This document shows positions 10,801-22,800 of a stretch of DNA of 64,000 nucleotides, piece after piece. The stretch is from Xiphophorus maculatus. Lineage: Eukaryota; Chordata; Actinopteri; Cyprinodontiformes; Poeciliidae. Location of the stretch: contig NC_036447.1 in the NCBI RefSeq assembly GCF_002775205.1, positions 25,712,501 through 25,776,500 of the forward strand, read 5' to 3'. Under the pieces are notes generated by a model that did not search any database, was not told the origin of the DNA, and worked only from the letters and a program-made list of their open reading frames with translations. Both the position numbers and the translations under genes were made by a program. Each line of letters begins with the position of its first letter. Within the stretch, counting starts at the first letter, position 1.

Positions 10801-13800
10801 TTTTCCTTCTGCTCAACTTTCCTTTAATATGTTTGTCACACTGTGAACAGCTTCTTTTGCAATGTGGCTGCAAACAATGACTGGTGGTCTGTTGACAACT
10901 GTCAAGTTAACGGTCATCATCTTTTATATTGTAACACCTTAATACTATTTTTATATTTAAAAGTACTCGTTTTAAGGCCAATGTTTTTAAAATTACTGGC
11001 CTCATGTAAAATTCATGTTTTCTTAGAAACTGGATTTTCATGATCAGTAAGTAACAGTAATGAATATTTCAAATATCGCGTGGCATGCTGCGTGTAATGA
11101 ATCTATATAATGACAGTGGGTTTGCCTATAGAACATGAGTTTGATTTTAGGTTCTAACTTGCTAAGACGTCCTTTCATATAAAGAGATTTGGCTTCGTAA
11201 ATGTTGCTTCGTACCTCCAGGATTCCTTGTCCATTCCCTTGAGCCACCGCTTCCATGTCGACACCAGCAGGGAACTAAACAGACAAACAGGTAGCAAAGG
11301 CGGACGGGTCAGTAATAAACAATGAAATCATTTTCACTGTCCGTGACCTCTAAAACTGAGAAAGAGTCATAATCAAAGTATGACTCACTTTAGAGGAGCG
11401 AGCAGCGTAGGCGGTGTCGGGGTTGAAGTGGTAACGGATTTCCTTGCGTCCGGTCATTCTGAGGTCCACGTTCAGGCTGAGGTCAGCAGGCGGCGGCTCG
11501 CTGATCATGTACTCTGACAGAGCCTGGAGCACAACCATAGTGGACTGCAAGAAGAAAGGGATGAAAAGATAGGTTTCTACTAAAGGCTCTGCCACAAAAT
11601 ATGAAAATGATTGTCTTTTTTTTGTCTACATATAATGAAATATTCAACCGAATCGATAAGTAAGAGCTGATTTTGATTTATGGTAAACAGAGTAAAAATA
11701 GGGAATGCAAATAAGTATTTAATAGCTTCAAGTTATTTCAAAGGTGGTGTCATTTTGTTGTGTGTTACTGCATTTAAATAAAAAAAAAAATGTCTATCTG
11801 CCTTCAGTTAAGCCCAAAATTATTCAGATTTAGGGGAAAGGTTATTGTGATTCAGCCAAGAAGTTTGTTTCTCATAGGAAATGACACTCAAAATATTAAA
11901 CAGCGTGAAAGTAGCACAAATTGGCAAAAGAAACCCTACTTTTATTGAAATTTAATTTTAAAAAAATAACATTTCAATAAAATTTTTAAAATTTTATTTA
12001 AAAAAAATTAAATTTCAATAAAATTGAAATTATTCAGACCCCCTCAATAATTACCGGAAAAAAAAACTTTTTGCCGTAATTATTACTGAAAAGCTTTTTG
12101 AATGTTTCCATGGTTTATTTTTGCCTTTGAGGTTGGAAGGCCTCATTACCACCACCCTAATCTTTAACCACAGATTCTCCACTACCAGTCAGATAAGTTA
12201 AAATTACTTCCAGTTAGAAAAAACATGGTGAAAGCAAAAGATCACAATCTGGTAGAAGTATTCAGAACTTTGGGCATAACTCTACACTTTATTATATGCC
12301 TCTAATGCACAATATGATACTTTAGGTCTATCTTAATATATTATGAGGGAATGACAGACGAGTCCACGCTGGTACCTGAGTGGAGCCGAAGCCTCCTCCT
12401 CTTCTTCTCTGACCGTTGAGCCATTTGAAGGGCGCCGCGGCCTCCTCCATGCGTCCCAACTTTATCAGCGCTAGCAAAGCGTAGCCAGTTGCTTCCAGAG
12501 TGAACAAGTGGTTTTCCTTGTCAGGCCAGTGGCTCTTGTCTAAACGGGAGAGCAGAAGACAGACGATGAGTAACGAACAGTTTAAATTTACCTTCAAATT
12601 GAAATGTAAATTCAAACTCAGGCCAAGTCCGACTCGACCTCTGTTCCGCGTTTAACAAGCCGGCAGCACAGAAGAAACCAAAGGAGAAAGTACGACGTAG
12701 TCGTGTTAATCTACTTATTTCAGTGTAAATAGAAGATTTGATAGTTTAACCTGTTGAGAAAATACAGGAAGTAAGTAGAGAGTAGAGGTTAATCAGACTG
12801 TAACAAGCGCAGCGCACTGCATGCGCCCTTCTCCGCTCCTGTCAATCTCACACATTTGCACATGACTCAGCCTGCAGTTACAACGAGCAGCAAAACGGAG
12901 CCGGGAGACGTTAAAGAAAAGCTCAAATCAGGAGAAGGTACACTGCTTACTTACATGGTCGTCTAAAAGCAAAAGCAGTCAAATCAGAATTACATTATGT
13001 CAGGTTTACTTCAGGCTTTGCGTCTATAATTGAAATTATAGACCCAAAATCAAGTTGGATCAGGCTTGGACACACTGCGTATGGGCTCAGGCCCGGTTTG
13101 GTCGGATCCAAGCTCTAGAGTAAAGTTAAGCACCAGCGGTAAATAAAACAAGGAAAACATGCTGCATATCATACAATAGAGACGAAAATAAAATAAACAG
13201 GTGATACATCAGCTCCCTTTGTGCACAAGAATTTGACTTTTCACTTAAAATAATGATTAAAACATCATGACGGAGTTCAAACGTCAGCAATGCGACATCA
13301 AATCTTCTCATATTGCTGCAGCGTACATGTGAAGTATGAGGTACCTGGAGATGCTGCTCGGAGTAAAGCCTGATGGAGGTTATTTTGTGTTCCCTGCAGA
13401 GCCAGAGCGTAGGAGGCGATGGCCACCGTGTACGGCCTCCTCTCACCAGTCAGCAGGGCTCTCCTCAGGTACTGGGAGCTGCTGGCGGTGGCTGACTGCA
13501 GCAGACAGGAAGGTGACATCACAGACTTGAAATCCCATTAAAAGAAACTCTGATAAAACTTAAAAGCTGTTCATCAATCATATGAATGGGAGTCTAAACC
13601 ACATGGAATCTGTTGAGATCAATTAGATCTACGGGGAAATCTGTCGGTTCTGTTTCTGTTGGCAGATGTGGCAGAATATGGTGACGGGTCAGAGTGCAGC
13701 TGGTGTCCATGGCAACTAAGTTCACAAAAGAAATGTAGAAATCTGCATTTATTTAACCGTCACTAGATCACACGTCTGTTTTTTGACTTGAATCAAACTG

Positions 13801-16800
13801 CACTTATCGGCCACTTTATTAGGTACATCATGTTTAGGCCCGTTGGATGATGATTCCCTTTAGAAGTCATCTGGTTAGTAAATAAGGTTCACCTCTGTGT
13901 GTGAGTAAACGCAAATATAAATCAGATTTTTCTGTGAATATCTGAGATTTGTTAGAACCCATTAATAATGAAAACAAAATTTATTTGTCTATTTATTCAT
14001 AGTTTGTTTACAAAACATGTTGGATGGAAAACAACAATAATTTTGCAGTTTGTGTGCTTGAGGTCAGTAGAGTAGCTCCTTCCCTTAAAAACTACGCAAG
14101 GATGTTAAAAGTACATTTAAGGCACATAAAATAACAATGACAGACACATATTTGTGCGTAAATTACCTCCACTTCGGACCTGTCACAGCTGATTCCTGCC
14201 TTCTTGGCTTCAGCAACTGCAATGTGGACAAAAGCCGTCAGGGTCATTTCAGGGTCGTCACCACGGAGACCACCCTGCAGAACAAGACAACAACGGAAAA
14301 AAAGAGGTTTAAGAACAAAAAGTCTAAACCTGAATGCCTTGAGATGTAAAAAAGCACAAAAGGTTTGCTTCCTTATCGGAAAAATATATATATATTTTTT
14401 CAATGTTTACGTTTCGTCTGCTTCAGATGTTTATAAGTCTCTATTTGGAAGTTACAGCCGGTCTTTAGATTCAATTTAAGATGTAAAATTATGCACACAT
14501 GCATGCACATTATATAATAATGCTTAAGATTATTTATATTCCTTATAGTTTCATATCAAAGCCAAACAGAACTTGAAGATGTTTTTTTTTTTTATAGATG
14601 ATCAATGTAACTGATAGTAAGATTTGCTTAGAAAAATCCCTAACAATTTTAGTTGAATGTTTTGTTATTGAGCATTCCTAAAGCAAAAAATAATCTTGTA
14701 GCCCATTATTTAAATGATCAAATTAAAAAATTTGCTTAAATGAGAACTTTGTAGTGACATGCAAGTTACAATAAAACAAAATAATTACACATCTAACCGT
14801 TTGCTGTTGAAACCTTTTTAAAAGACATTAGGTTTTTCATAAGCATGACTGATCCAGTGACTAGAGTCAGTTAAGACGTTAGCTTACACACATACAGGAG
14901 AAAATAAGTTAAAAAAAAAGAAAGAAAATGGACAAACTGCAGTAAACCACAAGGTGTGTGTTCCAGCCAGAGCCTCACAGTCATTGTGGTGGAATAAACG
15001 GGGTTGTCCTCTTTGTACACTCCGCTTGGTCTGATTTTGTTGGTCACCAGGTACAGCAGAGGCTCGCACACTTGCTGCTCGTTCATGCTGACGATCGAGT
15101 AAGCCATGGAGAACACTTTGACGACGTACGCTGTGATCCTGCAAATTGAAACCCAAGTGAGCCGACGTTTGGACCACACAAAACCCCGAGAGGACTAACT
15201 TTAAGCTGTCTCTGCTCCTACTAGTGACAACTAACAACCACTGAGGCAAGCTAGGAAAGTTATTCTTACTGCTTTTATCCTCCCGGCCCTTAAAGAGAAA
15301 TTGGAATCATTGGAATCTGTATAAAAACTGGTGGTGGAAAATTGGCATAAAAGTAAATTTTGGGATTTTGCTATCAAATGTAAAAATGTAAGGTTGCAGG
15401 ATTACCATGTACTTGCGCCTTGACGACTGTAGGGGGGGTATGAGCCGTCACTCCTTCTGTATTCCAACTGATTCTCATAGCCTAAGAAAAAAAAACAGCA
15501 TAAAATAATAAAAAGAGCAAAGGGAAACATTTCAGCTTTCAGGCATCAGACAACCAATAAGTGAGCTGTCAGAAATGATCCCTACCAAGTCAACAACAGG
15601 ACACTGATAGTGAGTGCAGAACACTCAACGCTAATTGTTTTCTGTATCGGTAAAGTGTTAAATTAAATCAGTTGTAAGACAATTATTTAAAGGGTAACAG
15701 CAAGAGAGAGTGACTGAAAGTGTGAAGGCAAAACATACTACCACAAAGCAAAGTGTTTTATTCCAAGTTATCTTCCAGTTACTTCATGATTTCAAAATGT
15801 TGCAAGCCTTCTGGGTTTCTCGAAGAATGTGTTATTTACTTTTTATTGGTCTATTAGGCAACAACTCCCCAGTGAAAGTACCAATCATCAAATCCTTCAT
15901 TTCTCAATTTCTTAACATCAACAAATTGCTTACTAAGCTACTTAAACTCCTCATCGCCGTCTAACCTCTCTTGATGTATCGGAGAGCCTCATCTCTGCGA
16001 TCCACCCCGACTCTCTCCCAGTTGTCGGTTCGGTCCAGATAGAGAGTGGCGATGAGCGGCAGAGTGATGGAGGCCAAGTTCTGCTCCACGCAGCCGCCAG
16101 GCATCTGGATCAGAGACGCCAGCGAGTCGTCGCTGATGGAGTTATCGATGCTGTCCGCCAAGACGTTACCTGGAAGGAAGCATTTAAAGGAGCAGAACGA
16201 TCAGGAATCTTCTGTTTCTCTATGCTATTATTTTTAAATTGCTTTTTCGACTCGCCTCTGACGTTAATGAAGGTCTCTGGCACAGAGTTTGGAACGACCG
16301 ACTCCAGTTCAGTCTTACTGATGCGAATCGTCTGAGTTCCTGTAACACAGCGGGGTCAAACTCGTTTTCGTTCTGGGGCCAAATCAAGATCATGAATGCT
16401 CTTAAAGGGCCGGTTGTGCCAGAAGGTTTGGATAAAACCTGTTCACTAACTGTGAAGATATCAATGAATGCTTCAAATTAAATATTATTATTTAACATCT
16501 TTTCAGTGCCTCCAGGATTTTGTGATTCTTCTTGTGATTTTTTGCAGTAAAAATCAAAGTGTTTGTGGAACTAATTTGGAAATATCTGCAATATTTGCGC
16601 TTATTTATGACGGTAAATGTGACTTTTTATTACTCACTATATAAATCATGTACTATAATCTGACATCAATTAAATCTGAGGCAGCTGTTTAGCACAAATA
16701 AGAAAGTTTTTGACAATTTGTGAGAGAAATCTGCACTAAACTCCCAATTATGTCTTAGCGCAAAAAAAAAAAAAAGTGTGGAGATTTGTTGATGAATTTC

Positions 16801-19800
16801 CACAATAATTCTCAAGAGAGTGGAGGGAGTGATTGATGTAATTCGGCAGTAAGCAGATAAAAAAGTCATTGATTTGATTGATAAAATAATATTTAAGCAC
16901 ACTGAGTTTTTAGTCTAGAATCTAAAGGGCCGCATAAAAAGCTATGGTGGGTCGGATTTGGCCCACGGGCCTCAAGTTTGACGCGTGTGCTGTAACACAT
17001 GAAAGGATATCTCTAACAACTCAAATGTTAAAAATAATTAACATAAAATCTTGCAGAGGTAGCATCTTCGAATGCGGTCGACTCGATATGGAAGTTAAAA
17101 CGACATGCCTCCTTGAGAAGACGGGTTCAACACGGCACTCCAGACTTTGGTCTTCTGCACGCCGTCCATCTGTTTGAGTCAAGAGAAACGGATTATACAA
17201 ACTTGGCAACAAACAAGTTGACATTTTGTTGTAAAATCAAACTAAGACATTTTCTCACATACCAATAAATCGAAATAGAACCTAATTCAATCCAGAGGTC
17301 AGTAACTCACCACAACTCGCAGAAATTTCCGGATGCGGTCGCCGCCCGTCAGGTCTCTGCCGACCACCATTACCTCCAGCGGAAGATTGCCCACCACCAG
17401 CGGCACAACGGTGTAAGGCACCGCCACAGAGGAGCCCGCCGGCAGCGTCACTTCCTGGGTGTGTCTGTCCTTGAAAGCGACGCTGCACATGCCTTCGGTC
17501 TTCATGAGCACCACCCTCACCTGGACAAAAAGAGGCCTCGGGAAGCTGAACAACAACGAAGACGATGAAATGAAAAGGAAAAGGAATGGGATCCTCTCAC
17601 ATGCATCTCATCGTAGCCATAGTTGTGGATGACGGCTTTAATCTCCAACTGTTCGTTCCTCGCCACAGAGTACGGGAGCTTTAGGTCGACAAAGAAATGC
17701 TTCCAGGCTTTGAAGTTGTACGGCTCCGCAACACAGAAACCTACAGTCAAATGGAGATCAGCAATGAGTTTCTAAAGACGCTCATACGCAATGGAGACGT
17801 TGCGCTTCCACTGCTGCTTGGATTTGCACCATCTAACGAGTTTCTGTGGCGTCTTGACAATTTGGTCTGCCTTTACACCTTCATCTACCTTAATATGCAA
17901 ATACTTACTGTGCTTTAAAGCCAAAGGAAGTCACAATTTAAGCTACAACTGCATGTTTGGTCATGCAGTTACCAAACATGACCAAACATGCAGTTGTTTG
18001 GTCATGCAATCTGCAAAAGTTAAAAATTTTGCAGATTGTTTATTTATGCTCAATAAGTGAAGAACTATAATTTTGGGATGCAGAGTATGGCAACAATCTA
18101 CTCTATTAGATTCCAAAAAAATAAAATAAAATAATAAAATAAAAAAAACACCCAGATCTAAAGATAAAGATTTGTACCTTCATACAAAAAGGTAGAAGTC
18201 CAAATCAGTTTTCTTTACTTTTCAAACCCCTGCCTGCAAGAAGGACATTTATTCAACTACAACATGACGGCCTCATACACCATCTCCTCTTTAGGAACAT
18301 CGAGAAGGTCGCTAGAGATGATTTCTGTACGTTTGTCCACACAGAGAGATAAAAACTCTTCCTGTTCAGCCCCTACTAAAGTAGGGGCTGAAATTGAGTA
18401 AAGATTAATACATCAGTCGAAAAGTCTGCTCTACCTGTTTGATGTGATGCACTGATGGCCAAAACTCCCCACTCTGTGATGCTGTCTGGTAAGGCACTGT
18501 CCATATTTTTCAAAGCAAACCTGTTGATCAAATTCACAGTTTCAGTACGTTCAGAAGGCTGAGAAAGAGAGCAAGGAAGAAAAAAAGAGAGAGCTGGTTT
18601 TGCTGGAAAAGAGGCAAAGCAAAAGAAAGTAAATGTATTTGGTTGTGTGTCCAGCATTACTGTCCATCTTGATCTCAAACGTTGTGTTTTTGTATCACGT
18701 TCTCAATTTCTGCCCAGCTTTTTAAGACTAGATTTTGTCCCAACCGCCTCCGTGCAAAGGGATCAATCAAATGTACAAACGTAATCAAAAGAAGTTCAGT
18801 GTGTGTGACGAGATCATCTGTTCAGACGTAGCAGCTGCTCTCATTGGTTCGCTCACCCGTCTTTGTCCGTCTCGCTCGGCAGGCTCACATCTATCCACAG
18901 CCAAGACTCGAAGAACTTGGAGCGAAGATAGACCTGAGTCTCATCCAGGTACTCCCCGTCTTCTTCCTCTTCGTCGTACTCCAGGGGTACCTCCTTAGAA
19001 ACGGGCATAGACATAGGACCCATCGCTTGCTCAAAATCTGCTGAAGGAGCTGAGAATTTGTACTTGTTAGAAAAAACCAACACCTGCACACAAAGGACAT
19101 TTGCATAGTTGGAGAAGGTATCTACTGTTTTTTCATGAAAAGGTTATCATCACAAAAAGAAAAACACTTGTATAATCCAATTCCACACTTTTCTCATGCG
19201 TTAAGACTTTTTTTCTTTTTTTTTTGCTGCGATTGTCATAATGTGCAACCTTAACACGTGTAAAATGTGAGTTTGGTAGTTTTTCGCCCAAACTAACTAC
19301 ACAAGCAAAAAAAAATGAAACGAAAACAAAATGTGGAAAAAGTTGAGGTTGAGAATGTACCCCCCAAAGGCACCCATGTTCTTGAATAGAGTATCATTGA
19401 CTCTTCAGGACGTTGAGCATAACCACGGCGAACAAAAGTGGGCACCCGTGCGGGAGTGGTGGTCGGAGGAGCAGTGGTCATAGGTGGAGGGGTGGTGGGG
19501 ATCTCCGTGTTGAACACCTGGTCCCTGTAGGTGGCGCAGCAGTAGCGGAAAGCCAGGATGCACTCCGGGCCCTCGGTGATGTAGAGAGAGCGGCGGGTGC
19601 AGGAGTACGGCATTTTAATGGCCCTGAGGCCGTCTTTGCAGCAGCGCTGCTGCAGCTTCTCCTTATAGTGGCTCTCTGAAATAAAGCAAGGGAACAGGCA
19701 GGGACATCAGAAGCTGTTGTTTGTGCTGTCACCAGGACATTTCCATAATAGGAGCTACTTTAGTTACAAAATATCAGAGGAGGTTCTGGCAGAATCTGGA

Positions 19801-22800
19801 CAAACTGTTCTGTCAGTAAAAGGTCACAGATATTGAGAAGGTTTACCAACTGCTTTAAAGCTGCAGTAAAATAAAAAATATATATATTGTTTTTTTTACA
19901 TATCTGTTCAAAATCAAACTCCTCTTCCTTCTCCCAGTGCTCCCAATACAAACTGCAGAAACATGCCACTCAGTTTCACACAACCAATCAGAGATAGGAG
20001 GCGGGTCTTAGCGCTGACACTCACTCTGGTGAACTATGCTAGAGCTAGTTCACCATAACCTAGCCGGCCACAAACGCTCAGTTAGCATGGCCACCGATGA
20101 CGGTAGATAAACGGTTTTCCTGGAATGACGAGTTGTTTCGCCGCCATTAGCATGTTTAGCAGCTCATACACGAGCTTGACTGACAGCACTAAGACCTTCC
20201 TCCTCCCTCTGATTGGCAGCGCAATCTGAGGGAGGGACTTGTTACAACTGTCACTATGTCCCGACATAGTGATAGTTGTAACCAATATGAAAAATTATAT
20301 TTTGCTGTTTTAACAAAATCGCCAGTATTGTGTATTTTATCTTAAAACAGAACTGAAATCAAATCTCAACGTCTTAACGCTCACCCAGCCTTGCTTTACG
20401 TTGCATGAGTTCAGCAGAGCGCCTCCTTCTGGTACTGCCTGGACACTGCAGGGCTGAAATGGGAAACATTGGAGATGGAAAGAAGGAATATTTTTTGAGA
20501 AAGTGCGCAGTGTTTTTGTTTTATGTGTTTCAGTATCTGTACTTAGGACCGGGACTTTAACATGTTTGTCATGCAAAAGTCCTGAGTCGGAACTTTGTTT
20601 TTTGTGTGTTTCTGGTACACCCGTAAATCTGATGCACAATCGGCATCGATGGACGATAAAGCCGCTTCTCTCAACCCACTGAGGCTAATTTTGCTTCAAA
20701 AAAATAACCTGATGGGACGCTGGGAATGACTATTGTTCTGTGTAAGTCGTGCAAAAAGGAGCTAGCTTATTACGAAAATATTCAAGCCTAGAGTAGCATC
20801 TCAATGTAAAACATGTTGAATAGCTCAGACCTACCTAATGCTAATGTCAGCATCTATAGTCCACATTTATAAAGGGGGATACTTTCAAAGAAGCTGCATG
20901 AAAATATTATTGTTAATAATATATCAACAAAATCCTATCAAATTTGATTTCATTAATTACAATCTAACAATGAACTCGATTGCAAATTTGAATCTTGTCC
21001 CACCACTAGTAAATATATCATTTCATATGCTCTCCTAGGTAGAAAAGAATAGCAGCTACTTTTATTTATCAGTTATTTCACTGAAGGTGGAGTTTTATTC
21101 TTAATGGATAAAAAAGTAGTAACAAGACAGAAGCGACGTCTCCATGGCAAGGTATTTCTTCCCTGTATTTTAAGATATTTTAAGAGATTTACACTTCCAG
21201 GCTCCACAAGAAAGTTTTGGACATTTTAAATGACTCTTCACACCCTGACCATGGTCTCTTCCAGCTGCTGCCATCAGGCAAAACATACAGAGCAATAAAA
21301 ACCAGGACAAATCGCCTAAAAAACAGTTTTTACCCGATGGCAATCATGGCACTAAATTCAAAGGCATAAGACCTTCTGCTCTTGACACCACTTTGTTATA
21401 AATGTAAATTCTGTTGCGACACCTCCAGGCGCTGCAACCATCTTCTGATGTCTATTTATTCCTCATTTTGTACTATTTATTTCTTCACCGTTGTATATTA
21501 TGTATATACACATAACCTGCATCTTAACTCGAGTCGAGCAAATCTCAATCTCGTTGTAATCTGTTGATGACAATGACAAATAAATCTTATCTTATCTTAA
21601 CATATATTTTGTGAGGTTAAAACTGCTCTCAAATCTTGCTAAACTTGTTGGTAAAAAAAAACAAAAAAACTACTCAAAGCTGAATCAGCTCCAAATAATT
21701 TCGAGCTATAATTCTTCTGATTTGATCACGGAACTGGTGTGTGCAAATTACTCTGCCTGGTTTCGGTTTTGACTCCGCCGCTAGAGAAGTAAAGAAGTCC
21801 GGCATCCGTAAACACTCCTTTGGCGTCTCGACCTCCCCCTCTGGTGCAGCCGATGTCTCCGTGCTCCACCACGTCCCAAAGCTGAGCACAGGACTCGGTT
21901 AAGAAAAGGGCTAAGGCTACATGGACCAAAAATATATATATTTTTATAACATACTGACTTGTAACATTACAGCATATTTCAAATGTACATACAGTATGTA
22001 CATCCCCCCTTCCCTAGATTTAATAAGTGAATAAAAATAAAGACATGCCTTTCTCTGTGTGAGTCGCTCCCCGTTGAGGAGATACACAGAATTGTCCACA
22101 GCCACCAGGCTGACCTTTGCCCCCGGGTCCCCTCGGATCTGGAAGTGGAAGTTTTTCCCGGGTGCGTAGTGGCGCTGTACGGCGTCTGTTGAAACTTTCA
22201 GCTGCATAAAAATACAAAAGGAACAAGACAACTTTAAATATAGCTTTAAATATATCTTTCTGTACTTTTCTGCTATTTAATACAATCAATAGTGGCTGAA
22301 GTATCAAATGGCACTGAATCATTTGGTTTATACTTAAACAGCAGATGCAATCTGGTTCCTGCACCCTGGTTTAATTCCACTTTAAATTGACATTTTGAAG
22401 TCTCAGTTTGTTAATGAAATACATATAAAACCATACAAACTAACCAAACTACGCCTGATTTGTTAATTTTATTCTCTACATGAATCTGAAGCATTCAAAC
22501 AGAACCTGTTATCTCTGAGAAGGAGCCAAACACTCACCCCTCCAACACAGCGGTCCACCACATCTATCCAGACTGAGTCGGAAACCAGCTCCTCCTGCCC
22601 CGACCAGGGAATGGTGTAGAACGCCACGACCCGAAACGACGGCATTATGTCCGACGTGACCCACAACCCAACGCTGGTCACCAGCTGGCCCGTCACGTCC
22701 TGACGCGCAGCGCTTACAATTTTACCCTTGTTCAGCACCTGCAGGGATTTGGGGAAAATATTCAGGAGTTTAATTCTAGTAGATCTAGTAAATCTGACTG

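Larger units (their letters stand above)
10522..17169 (-). other. c3: C3 linker and thioester domain: exons 22-32
   Basis: Exons: 17109-17169, 16256-16339, 15966-16169, 15406-15481, 14979-15138, 14167-14274, 13345-13495, 12376-12539, 11389-11544, 11215-11274, 10522-10612. Exon 24 carries PGGCVEQN, where family members normally have GCGEQ; Cys1064 and Gln1067, which form the bond, are kept and the Gly between them is Val. Exon 26 ends NPVYSTTMT where human C3 has APVIHQEMI: the His that makes thioester transfer fast and hydroxyl-directed is Ser1180, and the nearby Glu is Thr. The Cys-to-Ser spacing of 116 residues matches Cys1010 to His1126 in human C3, so the alignment is secure. Introns 22 and 23 use GC donors. 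Confidence 0.9.
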
